35,654 nucleotides of DNA. It comes from JBDOQU01 sp039839375. Lineage in GTDB: Bacteria; Pseudomonadota; Alphaproteobacteria; DSM-16000; Inquilinaceae. The notes beneath the pieces are model-generated. The model searched no databases, was not told where the DNA came from, and was given only the letters and a program-made list of their open reading frames with translations. Both the position numbers and the translations under genes were made by a program. Positions within the stretch are counted from its first letter, which is position 1. Each line of letters opens with the position of its first letter. Below are positions 26,144-34,885 of the stretch, piece after piece. The stretch lies in NCBI RefSeq assembly GCF_039839375.1, contig NZ_JBDOQU010000025.1:1-35654 (forward strand), read 5' to 3'.

Positions 26144-26566
26144 ATGATCCCCATCACCGACACCATCTCGCTCGATCCGTCAGAGATCGAGGAAAGCTTC
26201 ATCCGCTCCTCCGGGCCGGGCGGCCAGAACGTCAACAAGGTGGAGACGGCGGTCCAGCTCCGGTTCGACGCGGCGCGGTCGCCCAACCTGCCGCCGCCGA
26301 TGCTCGCCCGGCTGCGCCGGCTGGCCGGCGCGCGGATGACCGCCGACGGCGTGATCCTCATCACCGCCCGCCGTTTCCGCAGCCAGGAGCGCAACCGGCA
26401 GGACGCGCTGGAAAGGCTGGTCGACCTGTTGCGCCGCGCCTCCCGCCCGCCCAAGCCGCGCCGGCCGACGAAACCGACTCTCGGGTCGAAGACCCGGCGG
26501 CTGAAGGCCAAGACGGCGCGCGGGCAGATCAAGCGGCTGAGGGGCGGCATCGGCCCCCTCGACTGA
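26144..26566 (+). CDS. arfB: Alternative ribosome-rescue factor ArfB (YaeJ)
   Basis: A 140-residue peptidyl-tRNA hydrolase that frees ribosomes stalled on messages without a stop codon. The release-factor GGQ motif is Gly26-Gly27-Gln28 in SSGPGGQNVNKVET; the C-terminus is a strongly basic tail (SKTRRLKAKTARGQIKRLRGG) that enters the empty mRNA channel in this family. Length and both features are full. It is convergent with the CHASE2 kinase gene, with only 4 bp between their ends. Confidence 0.95.
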   Translation: MIPITDTISLDPSEIEESFIRSSGPGGQNVNKVETAVQLRFDAARSPNLPPPMLARLRRLAGARMTADGVILITARRFRSQERNRQDALERLVDLLRRASRPPKPRRPTKPTLGSKTRRLKAKTARGQIKRLRGGIGPLD

Positions 26567-26570
26567 CGCT

Positions 26571-28748
26571 TCAGGAAGCGGCCCGCCGTTCCATCTCCGC
26601 CGGGGCCGTCCTCGCCGGGGGGAAATCCACCGTGGCCGAGGTGCCGACGCCCACCGTGCTGGTCAGCACGAACCGACCGCCATGGAGGTCCGTCAGCGCG
26701 CGCACGATCGGCAGCCCCAGCCCCGTCCCCTCATATTGCCTGGTATGACCGGTCGAGGCTTGCTCGAACGGTTTCACCACCCTCGGCAGATCTTCCTCCG
26801 CGATGCCGATGCCGGTGTCCGAAACGCTCAGCCTGATCCCACCGGTCGGGCGCATCCCGGCGCGCAACACCACGCGGCCGCCCGCAGGCGTGAACCGGAT
26901 GGCGTTGGACAGGAGATTGGTCAGGATCTGTTTCACCAGCCGCCCGTCCGCCAGCAGGCAAGGCAGGGCCGCCGGCGCGTCGATCTCCAGAATCACCGAT
27001 CTCTCCTCCGCCGCCGGCCGGCTCAGCCGTGCGGCGGCCTCCGCGATCCCGGCCACCGGCAGCCGCTCCTCCATCAGTTCCAGCTTGCCGGCCTCGATCC
27101 GGGAGATGTCCAGTATGTCGTTGATGATGTTCAGCAAATGGCCGGCGCTGCCGGCGATGTCGCGGCTATATTCCAGATAGGTCTTGTTGCCGACCGGCCC
27201 CATCATCTCCTGGTTGATTATCTCCGCGAAGCCGATAACGGCGTTGAGCGGCGTCCGCAATTCGTGGCTCATCGTCGCGAGGAACTGGGATTTGGCCCGG
27301 TTGGCCAGTTCCGCCTCCTCCTTCGCGGTGAGCAGCGCCTGCTCCGCCGCTTTCCGGTCGCCGATGTCCCGCACCTGGATAATGCGTGTGCGGCCTTCCT
27401 CCCCGGTCATGGCGGATATGGAGATCTCGATCGGTGCGGACCGGCCGTCGCCGCGCCGGGCGATCGCCTCATGCGTCGGACTCTCCGGGTCCAGCGACGC
27501 CGCCTCCTCGCCGCCGCCCAGCCAGGGCGCGAAGGGATGGCCGATCACGTTCGCTGCGCGCGCTGCGAAGATCCGCTCCGCCGCCGGATTGAAGGACAGG
27601 ACCAGCCCTTCATCGTCGATGGTGACAAGCCCGTCGGCCATGTTCCGCACCACGCCCCGCAGGATGCGGTCCTGCCGCCGGATGATGAAGCCCTGCGACA
27701 GCAACCTCAGCTTCTGTTCGTCGATTTCCCGCAGCAGCGACAGCGCCAGCCCGGCCAGGGCGCTCAGCGCCACCGGCGTGACCGGCAGCAGCAGGGCCAG
27801 CCAAGCCTGCGCCATCAGCGCGGCCAGCACCGCGCCGGCCACGATGAGGGCCGTCAGCGCCGTGCGAAAGACCCAGGAGAGCTTCCGGCTCGGCCCCAGT
27901 ATCAGCCACAGCGCCAGCGCCGCCAGCGCGAGCGGGACCCAGAACCGCACCTCGATCAGCGCGCGGTTCTGCAGGATCGTCTCCGCCGCCAGGATCTGGA
28001 TCATCGGGCCGGGCAGGGCCCTCCAGACCGGCGTCGGCGCGATGTCCCCCAGTTCGATCGCCGTGGCGCCGATCAGCACCCGCTTGCCGGCCACGGCCGC
28101 GGGATCGAACCGCCCCTCCAGCACGTCGACATAGGAGAGGCGGGGGACGGAGCCGGGAAGGATGCCGTAATCGATGCCGAAGGGGGCGAGGCTCAGCGGG
28201 ACCGGCGCGGCCAGATGGGCCGACAGCGTCGCGATCGTGCCGTCACGCCAGATCTCCGCGATCGCGGCGTGGCGGATCATGCCGTCGCCGGCCGGCCTGA
28301 CATTGGCCGATCCCAGAAGCGTCCGCTCCGCGAAGGCAGGCAGCGGCTCCACGAAGGCCGCCCTGACGCCGCCCTGACGCCGCTCGTACTGGGCGAACAC
28401 CGGCAGCACCGCCTGGTCGCCCGCGCGGTCCAGCGCGGCCGCCAGCAGGGCGTCGTCCACGGGATCGGAGCGGGAGCTGAGGTCGATGTCCAGCACCACC
28501 GTCTCCGCCCCCGCCGCCATCAGGTGGTCCAGCACCTCGGCATGATGGCGGCGCGGCCACGGCCAGACGCCGATCTCGTCGAGGCTGGTCGGATCGATCG
28601 CGACCAGCACGATCTCGCCGGTCGCCGGACGCGAAAGGGTGGAGAAGCGGGCGTCGGTCAGCCGTCGCTCGACGAAATCCAGCGCGCCGGTGAGGTAGAG
28701 CGCCGAAACCGCGCCGAGGATCAGCGCATGGGGAAGGGGAAAACGCAT
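26571..28748 (-). CDS. CHASE2-PAS hybrid-less sensor histidine kinase
   Basis: A 725-residue membrane kinase. Order: N-terminal membrane segment (about 8-22); extracytoplasmic CHASE2 domain (about 25-265, with RLTDARFSTLSRP and VVLDIDLSSRSDPVDD); three membrane segments (about 268-340); PAS domain (about 360-465, DGLVTIDDEGLVLSFNPAAERIF); HisKA with His495 in ATMSHELRTPLN; and HATPase with N-box Asn615, G1 DTGIG (644-648) and G2 GTGLGL (674-679). There is no receiver domain, so a separate response regulator must exist; none is adjacent. It follows the FecR gene by 31 bp on the same strand, so FecR is its likely extracytoplasmic partner. Confidence 0.93.
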   Translation of the reverse strand: MRFPLPHALILGAVSALYLTGALDFVERRLTDARFSTLSRPATGEIVLVAIDPTSLDEIGVWPWPRRHHAEVLDHLMAAGAETVVLDIDLSSRSDPVDDALLAAALDRAGDQAVLPVFAQYERRQGGVRAAFVEPLPAFAERTLLGSANVRPAGDGMIRHAAIAEIWRDGTIATLSAHLAAPVPLSLAPFGIDYGILPGSVPRLSYVDVLEGRFDPAAVAGKRVLIGATAIELGDIAPTPVWRALPGPMIQILAAETILQNRALIEVRFWVPLALAALALWLILGPSRKLSWVFRTALTALIVAGAVLAALMAQAWLALLLPVTPVALSALAGLALSLLREIDEQKLRLLSQGFIIRRQDRILRGVVRNMADGLVTIDDEGLVLSFNPAAERIFAARAANVIGHPFAPWLGGGEEAASLDPESPTHEAIARRGDGRSAPIEISISAMTGEEGRTRIIQVRDIGDRKAAEQALLTAKEEAELANRAKSQFLATMSHELRTPLNAVIGFAEIINQEMMGPVGNKTYLEYSRDIAGSAGHLLNIINDILDISRIEAGKLELMEERLPVAGIAEAAARLSRPAAEERSVILEIDAPAALPCLLADGRLVKQILTNLLSNAIRFTPAGGRVVLRAGMRPTGGIRLSVSDTGIGIAEEDLPRVVKPFEQASTGHTRQYEGTGLGLPIVRALTDLHGGRFVLTSTVGVGTSATVDFPPARTAPAEMERRAAS

Positions 28749-28779
28749 CGGCCGGAAGCCGTATGGCGATGCCTACCGG

Positions 28780-29946
28780 TCAATCGTCGTCATCGCCGCC
28801 GCCCCTGCCGCCCCTGCTGCCCCGGCCGCTATCGTCATCATCATCATCGTCGTCGTCTCCGCGACCGCGATCGTCATTGTCGTTTCCACCGCCTTTGCCG
28901 CCGCCCTTGCCGCCGGAATTGCCGTTCCCGCCGGAGTTTCCGTTTCCTCCGCCATTGCCGTTTCCGTTCCCGCCGGAGTTTCCATTTCCGCCGCCCGAGT
29001 TCCCGCCGCCCGAGTTCCCGTTCCCCCCGCGGTCACCGTCGCTGTCGTCCGACCCTCCCTTGCCGCCGGAATTGCCATTCCCGCCGCCGCTATCATCGTT
29101 GCCGTTGCCGTTGCCGGGGCCATCCTCATCGTCCCCGTCCGAACCACCGCTGCCCTGGATCCCGTTGCCGTTCCCATTGCCGGCGGACCCGTCCTCGCCC
29201 TCTTCGCTGGCTGAGGATGCGGCGGCGGCATTAGCCCGCCCCGGCGCCTGCGCGGCGTTCGCCTGGCCCGGCGCCTGCGCGGAATTGCCCGGCGCTGTCG
29301 CCTCCGGAGCGGCCTCCGCCGGAGCGGCTTCCGGCGCGGCCAGGCCCGAGGGGGTGGAGACAAGCGGCTCGACCGTCATCGGCTCCGGTGACGGGCTGGT
29401 TCCGGCGGCGGCGACTCGGGTCGATTCCCCCGCCAGCACGTCCCGGCTCGCGCCGTTGCCGCTCCGGGAGGAGACGTTGACGACGCCGTCGGTGACGGCC
29501 ACCGAAGCGCCGGCCGGCGATACCTCGATCTGGAACGCGGTGCCCTTCACCAGCGTCACCAGATAGGGCGTCGTCACCTGGAACTCCCGGCCCGGCCGGC
29601 GGTCGACGCCGAAGATCGCGGTGCCGATCGACTGGATGACCTCCGTCAGCCGGCTTTCCTCCTCCTGCTCCGGCAGGTCCAGCCGCGACCATGGCTCGAT
29701 ATGGATGACATCGTCGCCATGGGTCAGCGTGGCGTGCCCGCCATGCAGCGTCTCCACCGTTACCGGCGTCTCCAGCCGGTCGCCCGGCCGGGTCACGCCC
29801 AGATCGGCACCGTTCGCATCGGTGATCCGGACGTCCCCGATCGCCTCGAAGACCTCCCATTCAGCAGCGTGGAGGCCGACCGGCGTCAGCAGCGTCGTTG
29901 TCAGAAGGGCGGCGGCGCGAAGAACGGCTTTGCGGGGCTGGGGCAT
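28780..29946 (-). CDS. FecR-domain exported protein with long Gly/Asn/Asp-rich tail
   Basis: A 388-residue protein. Residues 1-28 are a Sec-type signal ending LHAAEW. Residues about 29-180 form a FecR-like domain (IGDVRITDANGADLGVTRPGDRL, THGDDVIHIEPWSRLDL, TPYLVTLVKGTAFQIEVSPAGASVAVTDGVVNV). Residues about 185-245 are Pro/Ala-rich, and 255-388 are a low-complexity tail of GNGN and NSGG units with acidic clusters, including nine consecutive Asp (364-372) and a terminal DDDD. The start at 29946 follows the usual signal-peptide pattern; the longer frame to 30162 lies in the divergent promoter. The tail may bind cations or surface polymer. FecR here probably signals to the kinase encoded downstream rather than to a sigma factor. 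Confidence 0.88.
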   Translation of the reverse strand: MPQPRKAVLRAAALLTTTLLTPVGLHAAEWEVFEAIGDVRITDANGADLGVTRPGDRLETPVTVETLHGGHATLTHGDDVIHIEPWSRLDLPEQEEESRLTEVIQSIGTAIFGVDRRPGREFQVTTPYLVTLVKGTAFQIEVSPAGASVAVTDGVVNVSSRSGNGASRDVLAGESTRVAAAGTSPSPEPMTVEPLVSTPSGLAAPEAAPAEAAPEATAPGNSAQAPGQANAAQAPGRANAAAASSASEEGEDGSAGNGNGNGIQGSGGSDGDDEDGPGNGNGNDDSGGGNGNSGGKGGSDDSDGDRGGNGNSGGGNSGGGNGNSGGNGNGNGGGNGNSGGNGNSGGKGGGKGGGNDNDDRGRGDDDDDDDDDSGRGSRGGRGGGDDDD

Positions 29947-30335
29947 GATCTCGACCTCTTGTCGATGCTCGGCCGGTCGCCCCTCCTGGCGGCTGGTCGA
30001 TGATATTTCTGGTAAATTGCAATCTGACCGGCCCGACCTGAATAATCCGTTAAGATTTGTGGCGATAAGGCGACGCCGATTCGGCCCTCTGTTGACGCGG
30101 ATGTGATCGCGGGCACATCTTCTTCCTCGACGCATCCGGTAAGTCAGTATTCGTTCGGTCAATACAGTATTGCGATCGGGTTTGGCGCCGGCCTCTCAAG
30201 GGAGGCAGCGGGATGCGCGATCGCCATTTGGAAATCTTGATCTGTCTGGTCGAAGACGCGCCCCCGATCGCCGGGGGCAAGTCTTCGCCATCCCTTAACC
30301 GACCCCGCTTCCCGGCGAACGAGACGGAATTGCCC
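29947..30335. promoter_or_regulatory. Divergent control region, FecR operon / RND operon, with palindromic operator
   Basis: A 389-bp gene-free stretch between two divergent starts. A perfect 13-bp palindrome CAATAC-A-GTATTG lies at 30160-30172, and a related half-site TCAGTATTC is just before it at 30144-30152. This is the size and form of a TetR- or MarR-type operator, as expected for an efflux operon, although no such regulator gene is in the window. No clear promoter boxes were set. Confidence 0.5.
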
Positions 30336-31562
30336 ATGTCCAGGATCCCTTCGACCTCCCGGTCCGTCCTGCGAAGGATCGTCCATCTGATGGCCCTGGC
30401 GGCCGCGACAGTCCCCCAGCTTCTCCTCGTATCGGCCGCCGCCGGACAGGAGACAGCGCCCCCCGCGCCGCCGCCCCCCACGGTGACGGTCAGCACCCCG
30501 CTCGTCCGCGAACTTGTCGAATGGCAGGAATTCACCGGCCAGTTCGCGCCGGTCGAATATGTCGAGGTGCGCGCCCGCGTCAGCGGTTACCTCCAATCCA
30601 TCCATTTCGAGGACGGGCAACTGGTGGAGGAGGGCGACCTGCTGTTCGTCATCGATCCGCGCCCGTTCGAGGCCGCTCTGGCAGCCGCCGAAGCGCAGCT
30701 CGCCTCCGCCCAGGCGCGGTACGAACTGGCGCAGCAGCAGCTTGAGCGGGCGGAGTCGCTCCTGCGCACCGACAACATCCCGACCTCGACCTTCGACGAG
30801 CGGGTGCAGGAGGCGCGGGTCGCCGCCGCCGGCGTCCAGGAGGCCGAGGCGACGGTGCTGAACGCCCGACTCGATCTCGACTACACGCGGATCAACGCGC
30901 CGGTTTCCGGGCGCATCGGCCGGCGGGAGATCAGCATCGGCAACCTCGTCTCCGGCGGCGTGTCCGGCCAGGCCACGCGGCTGACCACCATCGTCTCGCT
31001 CGACCCGATCTATTTCGATTTCGACATGAGCGAATCCTACTATCTCGCCTATCAGCGGGCGATCGACGCCGGGCTCCTCCAGCCGCACCGCGAGGGCGGG
31101 GTGGAGGTCGATGCCCGCCTGTTCGACGACGGGAACGGCCACTGGCCCTATCACGGGCGGATCGACTTCGTGGACAACCGGATCGACCGGTCCTCCGGCA
31201 CCATCCGCATGCGCGCGATCTTCCCCAATGAGGATTTGTTCCTCACGCCGGGCCAGTTCGGCATCCTCCGCCTGCCGGGCTCGCCGCGCTACGCCGCCAT
31301 GCTGTTGCCGGACTCGGCCATCCTGTCCGACCAGGACCGCCGCATCGTGCTGACGGTGGATGAGAACAACGTCGTGGTGCCGAAGGTCGTGCGCCCCGGA
31401 CCGACGGAGCTGGGCCTGCGGATCATCCGTTCGGGGCTGGAGCCTGACGACCGCGTCATCATCAACGGCCTCGTCCGGGCGCGGCCCGGCGCGCCGGTGA
31501 CGCCGGAGGAGGGGACAATTGAGCTGCCCGAGGGCGTCGAGGCCGGGAGTCTGACCCAATGA
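30336..31562 (+). CDS. RND efflux periplasmic adaptor (membrane fusion protein)
   Basis: A 408-residue adaptor of a tripartite pump. A Sec signal of about 43 residues without a lipobox Cys (the mature part begins QETAPPAPPPP); then beta-barrel/lipoyl pieces EYVEVRARVSGYLQSIHFEDGQLVEEGDLLFVIDPRPFEAALAAAEAQL, an alpha-hairpin (AQARYELAQQQLERAESLL...), the second lipoyl half LDYTRINAPVSGRIGRREISIGNLV, and membrane-proximal strands. The start at 30336 fits the signal peptide; 41 upstream residues are not signal-like. It overlaps the permease by ATGA. Confidence 0.94.
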   Translation: MSRIPSTSRSVLRRIVHLMALAAATVPQLLLVSAAAGQETAPPAPPPPTVTVSTPLVRELVEWQEFTGQFAPVEYVEVRARVSGYLQSIHFEDGQLVEEGDLLFVIDPRPFEAALAAAEAQLASAQARYELAQQQLERAESLLRTDNIPTSTFDERVQEARVAAAGVQEAEATVLNARLDLDYTRINAPVSGRIGRREISIGNLVSGGVSGQATRLTTIVSLDPIYFDFDMSESYYLAYQRAIDAGLLQPHREGGVEVDARLFDDGNGHWPYHGRIDFVDNRIDRSSGTIRMRAIFPNEDLFLTPGQFGILRLPGSPRYAAMLLPDSAILSDQDRRIVLTVDENNVVVPKVVRPGPTELGLRIIRSGLEPDDRVIINGLVRARPGAPVTPEEGTIELPEGVEAGSLTQ

Positions 31563-34500
31563 AGCTGTCGCATTTCTGCGTCGACCACCCGGTCTTCGCC
31601 TCCGTCCTCTCGATCCTGATCGTGCTGATCGGCGCGTTCGCCTTCCTGGGGCTGCCGATCGCGCAGTATCCGGAGATCGCGCCGCCGACCATCATCGTCC
31701 GGGCCAGCTACCCCGGCGCCAATGCGGAGACCATCGCCAACACCGTCGCCACGCCGCTTGAGCAGGAGATCAACGGCGTCGAGAACATGCTCTACATGCA
31801 AAGCCAGTCGACCGGCGACGGCAGCCTTCAGATCGCCATCACCTTCGATCTGGGCACCGATCTCGACGACGCCCAGGTGCTAGTCCAGAACCGCGTCGCG
31901 GTGGCGGAGCCGCGGCTGCCGGAAGAGGTGAGGCGGCTCGGCATCACCGTCACCAAGAGCTCGCCCGACCTGATGATGGTGGTCCATGTCGTGTCCCCGG
32001 ACGCGTCGCGCGACCAGCTCTATCTGTCGAACTACGCGCGGCTCCAGATCCGCGACGTGCTGACCCGCGTCGATGGCGTCGGCGATGTCCAGGCGTTCGG
32101 CGCGCGCGACTATTCCATGCGCATCTGGCTCGACCCCGAACGGATCGCTGCGCGCGGGCTGACGGCAAGCGACGTGGTGCAGGCCGTGCGGGCGCAGAAC
32201 GTACAGGTCGCGTCCGGCGTGCTGAACCAGCCGCCGATCCCGACCGACGCCGCCTATCAGATGAACATCGAGACCCAGGGGCGGCTCCAGACGGTCGACG
32301 AGTTCGAGAACATCGCCGTCCGCACAGACAGCGAGGGCCGGATCACCCGTCTGGGCGACGTCGCCCGGGTCGAGATCGGCGCCCGCGACTACAGCCAGGT
32401 GAGCCGCCTGGATGAGAATGAGGCGGTGGCGCTGGCGATCTTCCAGCGGCCCGGCTCCAACGCTCTGGAGACGGCGGAAGGCGTCCGCGCCGCCCTGGCG
32501 TCGCTGGCGCCGGACTTCCCGATGGGCGTGGACTACGAGATCGTCTACGACACCACCATCTTCATCGAGGAATCGATCCTGGAGGTCATCAAGACCATCG
32601 GCGAGGCGATCATCCTCGTCGTGCTGGTGGTGATCCTGTTCCTCCAGACCTGGCGGGCTTCGGTCATCCCGATCCTGGCGATCCCGGTGTCGCTGGTCGG
32701 CACCTTCGCGATCCTGTCGGCCTTCGGCTACTCCCTCAACAATCTGTCGCTGTTCGGGCTCGTCCTGGCGATCGGCATCGTCGTCGACGACGCCATCGTG
32801 GTGGTGGAGAACGTGGAGCGGCATCTGCGGGAGGGGCTGTCGCCCCGGCAGGCCGCCCACCGCACGATGGACGAGGTGTCGGGCGCGCTGATCTCTATCG
32901 CCCTCGTGCTCAGCGCCGTCTTCATCCCAGCCGCCTTCGTCGGCGGCATCTCCGGCGCGTTCTTCCGGCAGTTCGCCGTGACCATCGCCGCGGCGACGGT
33001 GATCTCAGCCATCGTGTCCTTGACCCTGAGCCCGGCGCTCTGCGCCGTCCTGCTCAAGGCCCATGACCCGAACAAGCGCGATTCCCTGCTGATGCGGCCG
33101 ATCCACGGCTTCTTCCGGGGGTTCGACCGGGCGTTCGGCGGGCTGTCGCGGGGCTATAGCGGCCTGACCCGCCGGCTGGTCCGGCTGCCGCTGCTGGTGC
33201 TGCTGGTCTATGCCGCCCTGGTCGGAGTCACCGGCTGGCAGTTCAATCGCGCCCCCACCGGCTTCATCCCGACGCAGGACCAGGGCTACCTCATCACCGT
33301 CGTCCAGCTTCCTCCCGGCGCGTCGCTGGGCCGGACGGATGAGGTGGTGCTGGAGGCCTCGGAGATCCTGCGCTCGATCGAGGGGATCGAGCACACGGTC
33401 GCCTTCGCCGGCTTCGACGGCGCCACCTTCACCAACGCGTCGAATGCCGGAGCGATCTTCTCCGCCCTCGCGCCGTTCGAGGAGCGGGTGGCCGCCGGCC
33501 GGTCGGCCGATGTCATCATGGCGGAAACCTTCCAGAAGCTGGGGGGCATCCAGGAAGCATTCATCCTGACGGTCCCGCCGCCGCCCGTCGCCGGCATCGG
33601 CAACACCGGCGGCTTCAAGATGATGGTCCAGGACCGTCGGGGCAGGGGACTGGAACTGCTGGAGGAAGCCACCGGAAATCTGACGGCGGCCGCCAACGGC
33701 GATCCCACCGTCGCCGGCGCCTTCACCCTCTTCAACACAAGGACGCCGCGGATCTATGCGGATCTCGACCGGGTGAGGGCGGAACTTCTGGGCGTGCCGG
33801 CCGAACGGCTGTTCCAGACGTTGGAGATCTATCTGGGCTCGGCCTATGTGAATGATTTCAACATTCTGGGCCGAACCTATCAGGTGACGGCTCAAGCCGA
33901 CGGCCAGTTCCGGCAGGAGGTGGAGGACATCGCCGACCTCCGCACCCGCAACGAGGAGGGGGAGATGGTGCCCCTGGGCGCGGTCGCCACCTTCAGCGAC
34001 ACGACCGGTCCGCACCGGGTGACGCGGTTCAACCTCTATCCGGCGGCGGAGGTGCAGGGCAATTCCGCCCCGATGGTCTCCACCGGCGAAACCCTGCTCG
34101 CCATGGAGAGGCTGGCGGAGGAGATTCTGCCCGACGGCTTCAGCTACGCCTGGACGGAACTGGCCTACCAGGAGCGGCAGGCCCAGGGCGGGCTGATGGT
34201 CTTCGGCCTCGCCGTGGTGGTCGTGTTCCTGCTTCTCGCCGCCCAGTACGAAAGCTGGAGCCTGCCTCTCGCGGTGGTGCTGATCGTGCCGATGTCGGTT
34301 CTGGGCGGCGTCACCGGTCTCCTGATAAGGGGGCTGCCGGTCGACGTGCTGGCCCAGGTCGGATTCATCGTGCTGGTCGGGCTCGCGGCCAAGAACGCCA
34401 TCCTGATCGTGGAGTTCGCCCGCCAGGCCGAAGCTGAGGGCAAGGACCGGTTCGCCGCCGCGATCGAGGCGGCGAGGACCCGGTTGCGCCCGATCCTGAT

Positions 34501-34717
34501 GACCTCCTTCGCCTTCATCCTCGGCGTCGTGCCGCTGGTGATCGCGCAGGGCGCGGGCGCGGAGATGCGGATCTCCCTCGGCACCGCGGTCTTCTCCGGC
34601 ATGCTGGGGGTGACCCTGTTCGGCCTGATCTTCACGCCGGTCTTCTATACCGCCGTGAGGGGCGTGACCGAACGGTTCCGCCCGTCCGCCCGCCGGAAAG
34701 CGACCGCCCCGGCCTGA
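31559..34717 (+). CDS. RND efflux permease, HAE1 family
   Basis: A 1052-residue inner-membrane transporter with 12 membrane helices and two large periplasmic loops. KLSHFCVDHPVFASVLSILIVLIGAFAFLGLPIAQYPEIAPPTI opens it; the proton-relay pair Asp410-Asp411 lies in TM4 (GIVVDDAIVVVENVE), and GLAAKNAILIVEFARQAEAEGK marks TM10 with its essential Lys. Sequence is HAE1 type, exporting hydrophobic drugs or other amphiphiles; the substrate is unknown. The outer-membrane factor is not encoded nearby, so it probably uses a shared TolC-like channel. Confidence 0.96.
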   Translation: MKLSHFCVDHPVFASVLSILIVLIGAFAFLGLPIAQYPEIAPPTIIVRASYPGANAETIANTVATPLEQEINGVENMLYMQSQSTGDGSLQIAITFDLGTDLDDAQVLVQNRVAVAEPRLPEEVRRLGITVTKSSPDLMMVVHVVSPDASRDQLYLSNYARLQIRDVLTRVDGVGDVQAFGARDYSMRIWLDPERIAARGLTASDVVQAVRAQNVQVASGVLNQPPIPTDAAYQMNIETQGRLQTVDEFENIAVRTDSEGRITRLGDVARVEIGARDYSQVSRLDENEAVALAIFQRPGSNALETAEGVRAALASLAPDFPMGVDYEIVYDTTIFIEESILEVIKTIGEAIILVVLVVILFLQTWRASVIPILAIPVSLVGTFAILSAFGYSLNNLSLFGLVLAIGIVVDDAIVVVENVERHLREGLSPRQAAHRTMDEVSGALISIALVLSAVFIPAAFVGGISGAFFRQFAVTIAAATVISAIVSLTLSPALCAVLLKAHDPNKRDSLLMRPIHGFFRGFDRAFGGLSRGYSGLTRRLVRLPLLVLLVYAALVGVTGWQFNRAPTGFIPTQDQGYLITVVQLPPGASLGRTDEVVLEASEILRSIEGIEHTVAFAGFDGATFTNASNAGAIFSALAPFEERVAAGRSADVIMAETFQKLGGIQEAFILTVPPPPVAGIGNTGGFKMMVQDRRGRGLELLEEATGNLTAAANGDPTVAGAFTLFNTRTPRIYADLDRVRAELLGVPAERLFQTLEIYLGSAYVNDFNILGRTYQVTAQADGQFRQEVEDIADLRTRNEEGEMVPLGAVATFSDTTGPHRVTRFNLYPAAEVQGNSAPMVSTGETLLAMERLAEEILPDGFSYAWTELAYQERQAQGGLMVFGLAVVVVFLLLAAQYESWSLPLAVVLIVPMSVLGGVTGLLIRGLPVDVLAQVGFIVLVGLAAKNAILIVEFARQAEAEGKDRFAAAIEAARTRLRPILMTSFAFILGVVPLVIAQGAGAEMRISLGTAVFSGMLGVTLFGLIFTPVFYTAVRGVTERFRPSARRKATAPA

Positions 34718-34754
34718 GATCGCTGCCGGAGCGCGGGAGAAGTCAGTTTGGTAG

Positions 34755-34860
34755 CCCTCTCCCCTCGTGGGAGAGGGTTGGGTGAGGGGGCGTTGGTTTC
34801 TCAAGACCCCTCACCCTCCCGTTCCTTGCGGACCGGGTCCCTCCCTCTCCCACGAGGGGG
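34755..34860. repeat. Dispersed CCCTCTCCC...GGGAGAGGG repeat, copy 2 with both arms
   Basis: Right after the permease stop, a hairpin CCCTCTCCC-CTCGT-GGGAGAGGG (34755-34777) is followed by GTTGGGTGAGGGGG and, after about 15 bp, by the inverse pair CCCCTCACCCTCCC ... CCCTCCCTCTCCCACGAGGGGG. The two halves form one large inverted repeat. It is the same family as 64-123 and may also stop RND-operon transcription. Confidence 0.75.
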
Positions 34861-34885
34861 GGCCGAAAGGAGACGGAAATCGGAC

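Noticed and set aside
26682..29234. 850-codon plus-strand frame
   Set aside because: Antisense shadow of the CHASE2 kinase and FecR genes, with Arg/Gln/His-rich sequence typical of GC-rich non-coding frames.
28763..29566. Long plus-strand proline/serine-rich frame (PPEFPFPPPLP-type)
   Set aside because: It is the antisense image of the Gly/Asn/Asp tail of the FecR gene; the low-complexity coding DNA opens the other strand. No ribosome site or family match.
33005..34804. 599-codon minus-strand frame
   Set aside because: Shadow of the RND permease; it has no motif and spans the terminal repeat.
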